Shown: positions 1 to 6,241 of the stretch, in pieces
How positions within the stretch are numbered: the first letter of the stretch is position 1
How the letters are laid out: every line of letters starts with the position of its first letter
Source of the DNA: Clostridia bacterium
GTDB lineage: Bacteria; Bacillota; Clostridia; TANB77; CAG-508
Assembly (NCBI GenBank): GCA_900753245.1
Contig: CAADYJ010000085.1
Location: 1 to 14,061 of the forward strand
DNA: 14,061 nt
Reading direction: 5' to 3'
The notes under the pieces: generated by a model
Seen by the model: the letters and a program-made list of their open reading frames with translations, nothing else
Database searches by the model: none
What the model was told of the DNA's origin: nothing
Position numbers and translations under genes: made by a program

Positions 1-164
1 AAATATTTTTAGTAAACAAATATAAAATGCAAGCTAATTATTTTGGAGAAAAAGAATTAAGAACAATAATTGAAGAATTAATAAACTTAGATTATAACTA
101 TAAGACAGGATTAATGGATTTAAATATTGGATTAGAATCAATTTTGTGTAGATATTGTTCATAA
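1..164 (+). CDS. holA: DNA polymerase III delta subunit, C-terminal end (partial)
   Basis: An open frame enters from the left edge (codons begin at base 3) and stops at TAA 162-164, giving 54 residues. The visible end includes a KTGLMDL segment and ends in LESILCRYCS. This resembles the helical C-terminal collar domain of the clamp-loader delta subunit (HolA), whose C-terminus commonly carries a KTG..D...GLE..L pattern. HolA is the clamp-loader subunit that opens the beta sliding clamp. In many Firmicutes holA is followed by rpsT and then gpr; here gpr follows directly and rpsT is absent from the gap, which supports the call. Only the tail is present, so the identification rests on a short stretch plus synteny. 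Confidence 0.72.
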   Translation, partial: IFLVNKYKMQANYFGEKELRTIIEELINLDYNYKTGLMDLNIGLESILCRYCS

Positions 165-176
165 ATTAAATTTTAC

Positions 177-205
177 GAATAAAAACACTCATTTTTCAAA
201 TAATA
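177..205 (+). promoter_or_regulatory. Candidate sigma-G type promoter for gpr
   Basis: GAATA (177-181) matches the sigma-G -35 pattern GMATR. After 17 bases, AATAATA (199-205) matches six of seven positions of the -10 pattern CATNMTA. The spacer is one base shorter than the usual 18. Gpr is a classic forespore sigma-G gene in Bacillus, which makes this reading reasonable. In AT-rich DNA such matches also arise by chance. Confidence 0.3.
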
Positions 206-223
206 ACAAAAAGGAGTGTTTTT
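181..223 (+). terminator. Hairpin between holA and gpr that also contains the gpr ribosome-binding site
   Basis: A perfect 10-bp stem pairs AAAAACACTC (181-190) with GAGTGTTTTT (214-223) across a 23-nt loop. With its T-run it looks like an intrinsic terminator for the holA transcript. The gpr Shine-Dalgarno AAGGAG (211-216) lies on the 3' arm, so the same fold would hide the gpr ribosome-binding site in any read-through RNA. The stem is largely A-T apart from the CACTC/GAGTG part, so its stability is moderate. Confidence 0.6.
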
Positions 224-226
224 ATT

Positions 227-1162
227 ATGTATAATTTTAGAACAGATTTAGCAGATGAAAGAAGAGATTTATATAAAAAAGCAAATAATGTAGAAAACGA
301 AGTAGAGGGAATAGAAAGTCAACAAGAAGATGTAAATGAAAAAATAAAAATAACAAGAGTTAAAATAACAAGCGAGCAAGGAGAACAAGCAATAGGAAAA
401 CCAAAGGGAGAATATATAACAATTGATATAAAAAAGATAAATTTATTAACAGAAGAAGAACTAGAAGATGCATCAAAAATTTTAGCAGAAGAGTTAAAAA
501 GACTAATAGGAGAAAAAATAGAATTTAAAGATGATGTACTAATCGTAGGTTTAGGAAATGAAGAAGTAACCCCGGATGCGTTAGGACCAAATGTAATAAA
601 AAATGTAGAGATAACAAGACATATAATAAATTATTTACCACAATATATAGATGAAAATACAAGGCCAGTAAGTGCTATTGCACCAGGAGTATTAGGAACA
701 ACAGGAATAGAAACATTAGAAATAATAAAAGGAGTAGTAGAACATATTAAACCTAAGCTTTTAATAGTAATAGATGCATTGGCATCTAGAAGTATGGAGA
801 GAATAAGTTCCACAATACAAATATCGAACACGGGAATAGTGCCAGGAGCAGGTGTTGGAAATACTAGAAAAGAAATTTCAGAAAACACATTATCAATACC
901 TGTAATAGCAATAGGAATACCAACTGTTGTAGAAACCGCTGTAGTTGTAAATGATGCATTAGATATATTTATTGAAAAATTACAGCAAGAAGCCAAATCC
1001 AATGATTATTTAAATGAAATAAAAGAAAAAGATAACTATGAAGAAATAAAAGAAGCACTACTTCCAAAAGATTTTAATTTTATAGTAACTCCAAAGGAAA
1101 TAGATGAACTTGTTTTAAATATGGGAAAGGTAGTTGCAAATGGAATAAATATGTCATTATAA
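227..1162 (+). CDS. gpr: GPR endopeptidase (spore protease)
   Basis: This 311-residue protein is the A25-family germination protease, which degrades small acid-soluble spore proteins during germination and frees spore DNA. It is made in the forespore as a zymogen that loses a short N-terminal propeptide. The start NFRTDLADE matches the family's N-terminal RTDLA region. Other family blocks are TRVKITSEQGEQAIGKPKG (43-61), the glycine-rich VGLGNEEVTPDALGP, VIDALASRSMERISS and a PGAGVGNTR-like loop. D117 and D183 correspond to the two aspartates implicated in catalysis in the Bacillus enzyme. Position 201 is Asn where many members have Asp. Length is slightly below the Bacillus form (about 370). 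ATG 227 is preceded by AAGGAG at 211-216. Confidence 0.95.
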   Translation: MYNFRTDLADERRDLYKKANNVENEVEGIESQQEDVNEKIKITRVKITSEQGEQAIGKPKGEYITIDIKKINLLTEEELEDASKILAEELKRLIGEKIEFKDDVLIVGLGNEEVTPDALGPNVIKNVEITRHIINYLPQYIDENTRPVSAIAPGVLGTTGIETLEIIKGVVEHIKPKLLIVIDALASRSMERISSTIQISNTGIVPGAGVGNTRKEISENTLSIPVIAIGIPTVVETAVVVNDALDIFIEKLQQEAKSNDYLNEIKEKDNYEEIKEALLPKDFNFIVTPKEIDELVLNMGKVVANGINMSL

Positions 1163-1193
1163 AAAGATTTCTGGAGTCTATCCAAAAATCTTT
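1163..1193. terminator. Bidirectional terminator between gpr and the TraX-family gene
   Basis: AAAGATTT (1163-1170) pairs with AAATCTTT (1186-1193), and the inner TGGA/TCCA pairs after one C-A mismatch, leaving a 5-nt loop. Read on the minus strand it is followed by TTTTTAT, so it is the better terminator for the leftward gene. It sits between two convergent stop codons and probably serves both. Confidence 0.65.
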
Positions 1194-1896
1194 ATAATAT
1201 AGAATGTAAAAAATATAAAATTAGTAGGTGCAAAGGGTAAAAAATATAAAAGAAATATTTTAGCTTTGGACCTTCTTTTTTGTTGTATAGTAATATGAAA
1301 AATAATGAGAAACAGGTAAATAAAGTACAAAGTGAGTATACCTGCCATAAAGAAGGAAATTTTATTATATTAGGTAAATAATAGATAAAACTTAATAAAA
1401 AAGTACTTATAATAGTTAAAAGTTTACTATGTCTTTTTATAAATAGAATATTAGTTTTTTCTTGATTAAAAAAGTAAAATAAAAAGATAAGTAATATACC
1501 AAAATAACTATAATCTACTTTAATAAAATAGCCTAAAATAGAAATTAATAAAACTCCTAAAAAACTTAAAAATTTATTTTTACATTTATCATAAAGAACA
1601 AGAGCAATTAACCCTAAAGTCAATGTGAAAAATATGTTAAGATAATTGCCTTGCGTAAATGTAGATAAAAATAAACTAAAAGGAATTTGTGAAATGCATG
1701 CAAAAATAAACATCTTTAAAATATGTTTTTTTAAATTTTTAGTATGAATGTATCCTTCCACTGTTTGAAAGGCAAATATTGGAAAAGAAATTCTTCCAAT
1801 AAGATTAAAAAATGAAAACTTTCCAACAATAGAATCTCCAACATGATCAAATAACATGGTAATAATACCAATTATTTTTAATAAAAAACTTGTCAT
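1192..1896 (-). CDS. TraX family membrane protein
   Basis: A very hydrophobic 234-residue protein with about six to eight predicted membrane segments. The N-terminus follows the TraX family (PF05857) pattern: LKIIGIITMLFDHVGD, then LIGRISFPIFAFQTVEGYIHT and a following FIFACISQIPFS segment. The Asp-His of the first helix and the Arg of GRISFP are conserved family features. F-plasmid TraX acetylates pilin, and chromosomal Firmicute copies are usually annotated as acyltransferase-like proteins of unknown substrate. No conjugation genes are nearby, so a role in modifying surface polymers is only inference. ATG 1896 is preceded on the minus strand by GGAGATA. It is divergent from pgi and convergent with gpr. 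Confidence 0.85.
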   Translation of the reverse strand: MTSFLLKIIGIITMLFDHVGDSIVGKFSFFNLIGRISFPIFAFQTVEGYIHTKNLKKHILKMFIFACISQIPFSLFLSTFTQGNYLNIFFTLTLGLIALVLYDKCKNKFLSFLGVLLISILGYFIKVDYSYFGILLIFLFYFFNQEKTNILFIKRHSKLLTIISTFLLSFIYYLPNIIKFPSLWQVYSLCTLFTCFSLFFILLYNKKEGPKLKYFFYIFYPLHLLILYFLHSIL

Positions 1897-1935
1897 GAAA
1901 TTTTATCTCCAATCGTTAAATTTAATAATATAAAC

Positions 1936-1964
1936 ATTATCTAACAGAATAAAAAAAAAATCAA
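1936..1964 (-). promoter_or_regulatory. Candidate promoter of the TraX-family gene
   Basis: On the minus strand TTGATT (complement of 1959-1964), a 17-bp spacer and GATAAT (complement of 1936-1941) form a vegetative-type promoter about 40 bp upstream of ATG 1896. The spacer contains a long T-run. Confidence 0.45.
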
Positions 1965-1976
1965 GAATATACAAAT

Positions 1977-2048
1977 AAAAAACTCTTGCATAAAACAAGC
2001 AATTGATATACAATTATTTCATAGTATACAAAAGAGGAGGAGTTTTTT
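1977..2048 (+). promoter_or_regulatory. Long-range pairing around the pgi ribosome-binding site
   Basis: AAAAAACTC (1977-1985) is a perfect complement of GAGTTTTTT (2040-2048), which directly follows and overlaps the pgi Shine-Dalgarno GAGGAGGAG. The 54-nt loop contains the likely pgi promoter. The same design, an A-rich arm ending in CTC opposite GAG plus T-run, occurs upstream of gpr. Only RNA started upstream of 1977 could form it. Confidence 0.3.
2003..2030 (+). promoter_or_regulatory. Likely vegetative promoter of pgi
   Basis: TTGATA (2003-2008), a 16-bp spacer and TATACA (2025-2030). The expected start point at about 2036-2037 falls on the Shine-Dalgarno sequence, which would leave a leader of only about 14 nt before ATG 2050. 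Confidence 0.5.
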
Positions 2049-2049
2049 A

Positions 2050-3363
2050 ATGTCAAATATAAAATTAGACTTTAAATATACTAATATAGATAAAAAAGAA
2101 GTTATGAAATATGCTTCTACAGTTGAAGAAATTCATAATGAATTAAGAAAGAAAAGACTAGATAAAAATGAATTTTTAGGGTGGTTAACATTACCTTCAA
2201 AAAGCAATAAAAGAGAAATAGAGAAAATAAAAAAATGTTCAAAGAAAATAAGGGAAAATTCAGACATATTAGTTGTAATTGGAATAGGTGGTTCTTATTT
2301 GGGAGCAAGAGCTGTAATTGAAAGCTTAAAGAGTACTTTTTATAATTTATTACCAAGTGAACAAAGAAAAAATCCACAAATATTATATGTAGGAAATAAT
2401 ATGAGTGGAACATATTTAAATGATTTGATAGAACTAATAGGTGATAGAGATTTATCAATAAATGTTATATCAAAATCTGGAACCACAACAGAACCAGCAA
2501 TAGCATTTAGATTTTTTAGAGAATTTATGGAAAACAAATATGGAATAAAAGAAGCAAGAAAAAGAATATATGTAACTACAGACAAAACTAAAGGAGCATT
2601 AAAAACTTTAGCATATAAAGAGGGTTACGAAACGTTTGTAATTCCAGATAATATAGGAGGAAGATATTCTGTACTAACTCCAGTTGGATTATTACCAATA
2701 GCAGTAGCAGGAATTGATATAGAAAAAATATTAGATGGTGCAAGGTTTGCAGAGGAAAAATACAATGATTCAAATTTAAAATACAATGAATGTTATCAAT
2801 ATGCTGTACAAAGAAATATATTGTATAAAAACAAGAAAGATATAGAATTATTAGTTACATACGAACCAAAAATGCATTATATAATAGAGTGGTGGAAGCA
2901 ACTTTTCGGAGAAAGTGAAGGAAAAGACCAAAAAGGAATTTTCCCAGCTGGAGTTGAATATACAACAGATTTACACTCATTAGGGCAATATGTTCAAGAA
3001 GGCAGAAGAAATTTATTTGAAACAGTAATTAATATAGAAAAAAATGATGCAGATATAAGAATTCATTTAGATGAAGATAATTTAGATGAATTAAATTATC
3101 TTCAAGATAAATCAATGGATTATATAAATAAAAAGGCAATGCAAGGAACAATAGAAGCCCATGTTGAAGGAAAAGTACCAAACATAATAATTAACATGGA
3201 AAAGTTAGATGAAGAAACTATTGGACACTTAATTTACTTCTTTGAGTTATCTTGTGCAATGTCTGCAAAAATATTGGGAGTTAATCCATTTAATCAACCT
3301 GGTGTGGAAAAATATAAAAATAATATGTTTAAATTATTAAAAAAGCCTGGATATGAGGAATAG
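2050..3363 (+). CDS. pgi: Glucose-6-phosphate isomerase
   Basis: This 437-residue cytosolic enzyme interconverts glucose 6-phosphate and fructose 6-phosphate in glycolysis and gluconeogenesis. Two SIS sugar-phosphate-binding domains are visible. The first contains GIGGSYLGARA (78-88) and SKSGTTTEPA (141-150), the phosphate-binding serine/threonine loop. GGRYSVLTPVGLLP (203-216) is a family signature. The catalytic Glu lies in FGESEGK (286-292), a conserved His in DLHSLGQ (307-313), and the ring-opening or catalytic Lys in the C-terminal QPGVEKYK motif. Length fits the short bacterial form (about 450). ATG 2050 follows a strong GAGGAGGAG at 2034-2042. It is monocistronic by appearance, with its own promoter and a strong terminator. 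Confidence 0.97.
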   Translation: MSNIKLDFKYTNIDKKEVMKYASTVEEIHNELRKKRLDKNEFLGWLTLPSKSNKREIEKIKKCSKKIRENSDILVVIGIGGSYLGARAVIESLKSTFYNLLPSEQRKNPQILYVGNNMSGTYLNDLIELIGDRDLSINVISKSGTTTEPAIAFRFFREFMENKYGIKEARKRIYVTTDKTKGALKTLAYKEGYETFVIPDNIGGRYSVLTPVGLLPIAVAGIDIEKILDGARFAEEKYNDSNLKYNECYQYAVQRNILYKNKKDIELLVTYEPKMHYIIEWWKQLFGESEGKDQKGIFPAGVEYTTDLHSLGQYVQEGRRNLFETVINIEKNDADIRIHLDEDNLDELNYLQDKSMDYINKKAMQGTIEAHVEGKVPNIIINMEKLDEETIGHLIYFFELSCAMSAKILGVNPFNQPGVEKYKNNMFKLLKKPGYEE

Positions 3364-3370
3364 TTAATGT

Positions 3371-3411
3371 AAAAACATTTTGTAAAATATTATATGTTAC
3401 AAAATGTTTTT
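3371..3411. terminator. pgi terminator, probably bidirectional
   Basis: A perfect 15-bp stem pairs 3371-3385 with 3397-3411 around an 11-nt loop and is followed by further T residues to 3414. It begins 8 bases after the pgi stop. The opposite strand also ends in five T residues. The last codons of the leftward 66-residue gene (stop at 3390-3392) lie inside this hairpin. Confidence 0.88.
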
Positions 3412-3590
3412 TTTATGTATTGAGCTTGTTCTTTAGATAATTTATTATTAGCAACAGCTAAATTTAATAATAATTGTATATTTTCTAGTTTAGAATTACG
3501 TTCGCTTTTAGTAGTATTAAAACTAACATAATTTATAATTGCTTCAAAAATATAATATGGTATATCAAAATCTGTATTTGTTTTACTCAT
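3390..3590 (-). CDS. Small protein of unknown function
   Basis: A 66-residue soluble, probably helical protein. I do not recognise a named family. The C-terminal half (ENIQLLLNLAVANNKLSKEQ) looks like a short helix-turn-helix or helical hairpin, but no catalytic or metal-binding motif is visible. It is supported as a real gene by a near-consensus promoter with the correct spacing (3626-3654) and an AAAGGAG Shine-Dalgarno (complement of 3604-3610). The spacing to ATG 3590 is long, at about 12 nt, with no better in-frame start. Its 3' end overlaps the shared terminator with pgi. It is divergent from the XRE regulator at 3703-3951 and may be its regulatory target or partner. Confidence 0.6.
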   Translation of the reverse strand: MSKTNTDFDIPYYIFEAIINYVSFNTTKSERNSKLENIQLLLNLAVANNKLSKEQAQYIKKTFCNI

Positions 3591-3625
3591 AGTTTTATTG
3601 TTACTCCTTTATAAAGATATATACT

Positions 3626-3654
3626 ATTATACTGGTTATACAACCAATGGTCAA
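3626..3654 (-). promoter_or_regulatory. Promoter of the 66-residue gene with an operator dyad in its spacer
   Basis: On the minus strand TTGACC (complement of 3649-3654), a 17-bp spacer and TATAAT (complement of 3626-3631) are close to consensus. Within the spacer, TGGTT-ATAC-AACCA (3633-3646) is a perfect 5-4-5 dyad, well placed for a dimeric repressor that blocks RNA polymerase. The adjacent XRE gene is the obvious candidate, which is inference. Confidence 0.75.
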
Positions 3655-3702
3655 GTATAAAGAATAAATTATATAATTTTATTTATAATATATATAGATT
3701 TA

Positions 3703-3951
3703 ATGGTGGTAAAGTTGGTAAGAGTAAAAATAGAAAATGGAAATTATATTTTTAAATTAGATAATTTATTAAAAGAAAAGAACATAAGCATAAACAAATT
3801 AATGAAAGATACAAATACTGATTTTAAGGTTATAAAAAGAATTATGACTGGTGAATTAGTAAGATTTGATATATTTGTAATAGCGAGGTTATGTGACTAT
3901 TTAGATTGCAAAATAACAGATATAATTGAATATGAACAAAATAAGAAGTAA
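3703..3951 (+). CDS. XRE-family (Cro/C1-type) transcriptional regulator
   Basis: An 82-residue protein that is almost entirely one helix-turn-helix domain. The first about 17 residues form a short beta-like lead (VRVKIENGNYIFKLDN). The HTH core is then seen as LLKEKNISINKLMKDTN, FKVIKRIMTGE and IFVIARLCDYLDCKITDIIEY. The pattern matches compact YozG-type regulators common in Firmicutes, which bind DNA as dimers. The start is uncertain. ATG 3703 has no clear Shine-Dalgarno upstream, while TTG 3715 has a weak GGTGG (3705-3709) before it and would give 78 residues. Ligand and targets are unknown. The dyad at 3633-3646, about 60 bp upstream, is a likely binding site. Confidence 0.85.
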   Translation: MVVKLVRVKIENGNYIFKLDNLLKEKNISINKLMKDTNTDFKVIKRIMTGELVRFDIFVIARLCDYLDCKITDIIEYEQNKK

Positions 3952-3960
3952 AAAACAATT

Positions 3961-3983
3961 AGATTGATCTAAATCAATTTTTT
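3961..3983 (+). terminator. Terminator of the XRE gene
   Basis: AGATTGAT (3961-3968) pairs with ATCAATTT (3973-3980), including one G-T pair, around the 4-nt loop CTAA, followed by further T residues. It lies 10 bp after the XRE stop. Confidence 0.6.
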
Positions 3984-4000
3984 ATAAGTAAATAATTATC

Positions 4001-4035
4001 AAAGCGAATGAAGATTTTATTCTCATTCGCTTTTT
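4001..4035. terminator. Intrinsic terminator between the XRE gene and tRNA-Leu
   Basis: AAAGCGAATGA (4001-4011) pairs perfectly with TCATTCGCTTT (4023-4033), with an 11-nt loop and a T-run to 4035. The GCGAATGA core makes it more stable than its neighbour at 3961. It may be a second stop for the XRE transcript and also serve the leftward tRNA-Leu, although the T-run on that side is short. Confidence 0.75.
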
Positions 4036-4076
4036 ATAAATTTTAAATAAAAATTAATTCATTAAAAATATGTCAT

Positions 4077-4159
4077 TGGTGCTGATGGTGGGACTCGAAC
4101 CCACATGGTTTCCCGCTGAATTTTGAGTCCAGTGCGTCTGCCAGTTCCGCCACATCAGC
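4077..4159 (-). tRNA. tRNA-Leu (anticodon CAA)
   Basis: On the minus strand the acceptor GCTGATG pairs with CATCAGC. The D-arm begins TGGCGGAACTGGC. The anticodon stem CTGGA/TTCAG encloses the loop CTCAAAA with anticodon CAA, which reads UUG. A long type II variable arm, as expected for leucine, precedes a T-arm with GGTTCGAGTCC. The discriminator A and an encoded CCA (complement of 4077-4079) complete the 83-nt gene. Its 5' end and immediate upstream DNA are partly duplicated 92 bp upstream. Confidence 0.95.
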
Positions 4160-4263
4160 GTATTCATATAAACTAAATTAGTTTGGCTCTACATACTGAC
4201 GTTGTAACTCACGTTCGTTCGAACAACCTCAGCCAGTTCCGCCACATCAGCGTATTCATATAA
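4140..4263 (-). repeat. 92-bp-spaced direct repeat carrying the tRNA-Leu 5' end
   Basis: Bases 4140-4171 and 4232-4263 are identical over 32 bp, and similarity continues imperfectly for about 13 more bases (4172-4184 versus 4264-4276). The repeat covers the first 20 nt of tRNA-Leu and its upstream flank. The outer copy (tRNA part 4232-4251) lacks the anticodon, variable and T arms, so it is a nonfunctional tRNA fragment. Transcription from the right would pass through the fragment before reaching the intact gene. Confidence 0.85.
4196..4232. repeat. Hairpin element fused to the truncated tRNA-Leu copy
   Basis: CTGACGTTGT (4196-4205) pairs with ACAACCTCAG (4223-4232) with one mismatch at the fifth position, leaving a 17-nt loop (4206-4222) that contains the palindrome TTCGAA. 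GC content is visibly higher than the surrounding DNA. A GGCT (4185-4188) and AGCC (4231-4234) also bracket the unit, partly overlapping the stem. It abuts the truncated tRNA exactly where identity to the true gene stops. A short 15-bp palindrome, AAACTAA-A-TTAGTTT, follows at 4170-4184. Confidence 0.65.
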
Positions 4264-4364
4264 GTCAAATTAATTTAAGCATTATTATAATAACAGAAAA
4301 AACAAAAATTATCAATACAAAATACAAAATTAATAATAAAAAGAAAAGTAAAATAAAAAAACAC

Positions 4365-4393
4365 TTGTTAAAAACTATAAATATGTATATAAT
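4365..4393 (+). promoter_or_regulatory. Promoter of the deacetylase-trxB-trxA operon
   Basis: TTGTTA (4365-4370), a 17-bp spacer and a consensus TATAAT (4388-4393), 36 bp upstream of ATG 4429. The intervening leader is purine rich. Between this promoter and the tRNA-associated repeat (4278-4364) I see only AT-rich DNA. Confidence 0.65.
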
Positions 4394-4428
4394 AAGGAAA
4401 AAGAAAAAATGTCAAAAAAGGTGAAAAA

Positions 4429-5337
4429 ATGTTATATAATTATGGATTAATAGAAGTAAAACCAAAGATAAATAAAAAGAAAATATTTTTCATCACACTT
4501 ATAATAATAGTAGTAATATCAATAGCTATTTATAGTGGAATAAAAGGTGCACAATATAAAAAACAAAAAGAAAATGAAAAAGTAAATGAACAAATTGCAT
4601 TAGAAGAACAAATAGAAACAGATAAAATAGCAAAAGTAAAAAAAGAAGAAGAAGAAAAACGACTAAAAAATGCGAATCCATTTACAGAAAATCAAATTCA
4701 AGCTATAGAAAATATATATAATGATGTAGAACCAAAAAGAGTTTTTCTTACATTTGATGATGGACCAACAAAATCTGTTACACCATATATATTAGATTTA
4801 CTAAAAAGTGAAAATATTAAAGCAACATTTTTTGTGTTAGGAAATAGAGCAAAGGCAAATCCAGAATTAATACAAAGAGAATTTAATGAGGGACATTATA
4901 TTGCAAACCATGGATATTCACATAAATATAGCCAGATATATCAAAGTCCACAAACTGTATTAGATGAATATAATTATACAGAAGAATGTATACAGCAAGC
5001 TTTAAATAATAAAGATTATCATTCTAAATTATTTAGATTTCCAGGTGGATCAACAGGAGGATACTATAATTCAATAAAAAAAGAAACAAAGCAAATATTA
5101 CTTCAAAATGGAATTGCATATTTAGATTGGAATTCTTTATCTAAAGATGCAGAAGGTGCAAAGACAAAGGAAGAATTATTACAAAACATAATAGATACAA
5201 TTGGAACAAAGAAAAGTGTTATAATATTAATGCATGATGCATCAGATAAAATATTGACGTATGAAACATTACCAAGTGTCATACAATACTTAAGAGAAAA
5301 TGGTTATGAATTTAAAACAATATATGATATTATTTAA
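4429..5337 (+). CDS. Membrane-anchored polysaccharide deacetylase (CE4 / NodB domain, PgdA-like)
   Basis: A 302-residue protein with a short cytoplasmic start, one N-terminal membrane segment (about 19-36) and a charged, Lys/Glu-rich, probably coiled-coil linker (44-82). An extracytoplasmic NodB domain follows. All five CE4 motifs are visible: TFDDG (108-112, catalytic base and metal Asp), HGYSH (161-165, two metal His), RFPGGS (from R203), DWNS (233-236) and LMHD (268-270, catalytic His). Such enzymes remove acetyl groups from N-acetylglucosamine, usually in peptidoglycan, which can confer lysozyme resistance; the exact substrate is inference. The start has AAGGTG at 4418-4423. TrxB follows after 22 bp, so the two are probably co-transcribed. 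Confidence 0.93.
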   Translation: MLYNYGLIEVKPKINKKKIFFITLIIIVVISIAIYSGIKGAQYKKQKENEKVNEQIALEEQIETDKIAKVKKEEEEKRLKNANPFTENQIQAIENIYNDVEPKRVFLTFDDGPTKSVTPYILDLLKSENIKATFFVLGNRAKANPELIQREFNEGHYIANHGYSHKYSQIYQSPQTVLDEYNYTEECIQQALNNKDYHSKLFRFPGGSTGGYYNSIKKETKQILLQNGIAYLDWNSLSKDAEGAKTKEELLQNIIDTIGTKKSVIILMHDASDKILTYETLPSVIQYLRENGYEFKTIYDII

Positions 5338-5359
5338 TACTTTTTAGGAGGAAAATAAA

Positions 5360-6227
5360 TTGATATATGATGTTATAGTTATAGGGAGTGGACCTGCTGG
5401 AATTTCAGCGAGTTTATATACCAAAAGAGCAAATTTAGAAACTTTAATTATATCAAAAGGAATAGGAACATTAGATAAAGTAAAGAAAATACAAAATTAT
5501 TATGGATTACCAATAAACAAAAGTGGAGAAGAACTACAAAAAATTGGAGAAGAACAAATAAAAAATATAGGAGTAGAAATAAAGAAAGAGGAAGTAGTTC
5601 AAATAGATTATGATGAAAACTTTATAGTTAGAACATTAAATCATAATTATGAATCTAAAAATGTAATTATAGCTACTGGAAGTAGCAGAAAAAGTACAAA
5701 GATAAAAGGAATAAAAGAATTTGAGGGAAAAGGTATTAGCTATTGTGCAACATGTGATGCATTCTTTTTTAAAGGAAAAGATGTAGCTGTTTTAGGAAGT
5801 AAAGAATATGCTTTGCACGAAGCTGAAAGTTTATTACCTATGGCAAAATCTGTTACAATGTTAACAAATGGAGAAGAGCAAATAAATAAAAGAATAGATA
5901 ATGTAGAAGTAAATGAGAAAAAGATTCGTGAATTTAGAGGAATAAACAGTATAGAAGAAATAGAATTTGAAGATAATACAACTAAAAAGATAGATCGGTG
6001 TATTTGTTGCAATAGGAACAGCTTCAAGTAGTGAATTAGCAAGAAAATTAGGAGTGAAGCTAGATGATAATAACAATATAATAGTAAATGAAAATATGCA
6101 AACTAATATACAAGGAATATATGCTTGTGGTGATTGTACAGGAGGAATACTTCAAATAGCTAAAGCAACTTATGAAGGTATGGTAGCAGGCATTTCAATA
6201 ATAAAAAATAATAAAAATCTATCTTAA
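5360..6227 (+). pseudogene. trxB: Thioredoxin reductase-like flavoprotein, split by a single-base frameshift
   Basis: The frame opens at TTG 5360 behind AGGAGG (5346-5351) and encodes an FAD-binding GSGPAG (9-14), then the redox CATCD (129-133). After D212 one extra C at 5996 shifts the frame, and the open frame runs only to 6031 (223 residues). Dropping that base restores GVFVAIGTASS, the C-terminal FAD motif IYACGDCTGG and a stop at 6225-6227, for 288 residues in total. That is shorter than NADPH-dependent TrxB (about 310-320). The NADPH site is atypical: GSKEYALHEA (146-155) replaces the glycine-rich loop, and the HRRxxxR motif is absent (VTMLTNGEEQ). This resembles clostridial ferredoxin-dependent flavin thioredoxin reductases. 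The frameshift may be a sequencing error, since the downstream half looks well conserved. The partner trxA starts 14 bp after the stop. Confidence 0.88.
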
Positions 6228-6241
6228 AAGAGGAGGAAAAA

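Noticed and set aside
4409..4450. A 13-codon leader-peptide frame before the deacetylase gene
   Set aside because: It has no matching terminator or attenuator structure and low-complexity Lys-rich content; AT-rich DNA gives many such frames.
5990..6005. Programmed ribosomal frameshift in trxB
   Set aside because: The site GATCGGTG has no slippery heptamer or stimulatory structure that I can see; a mutation or sequence error is simpler.
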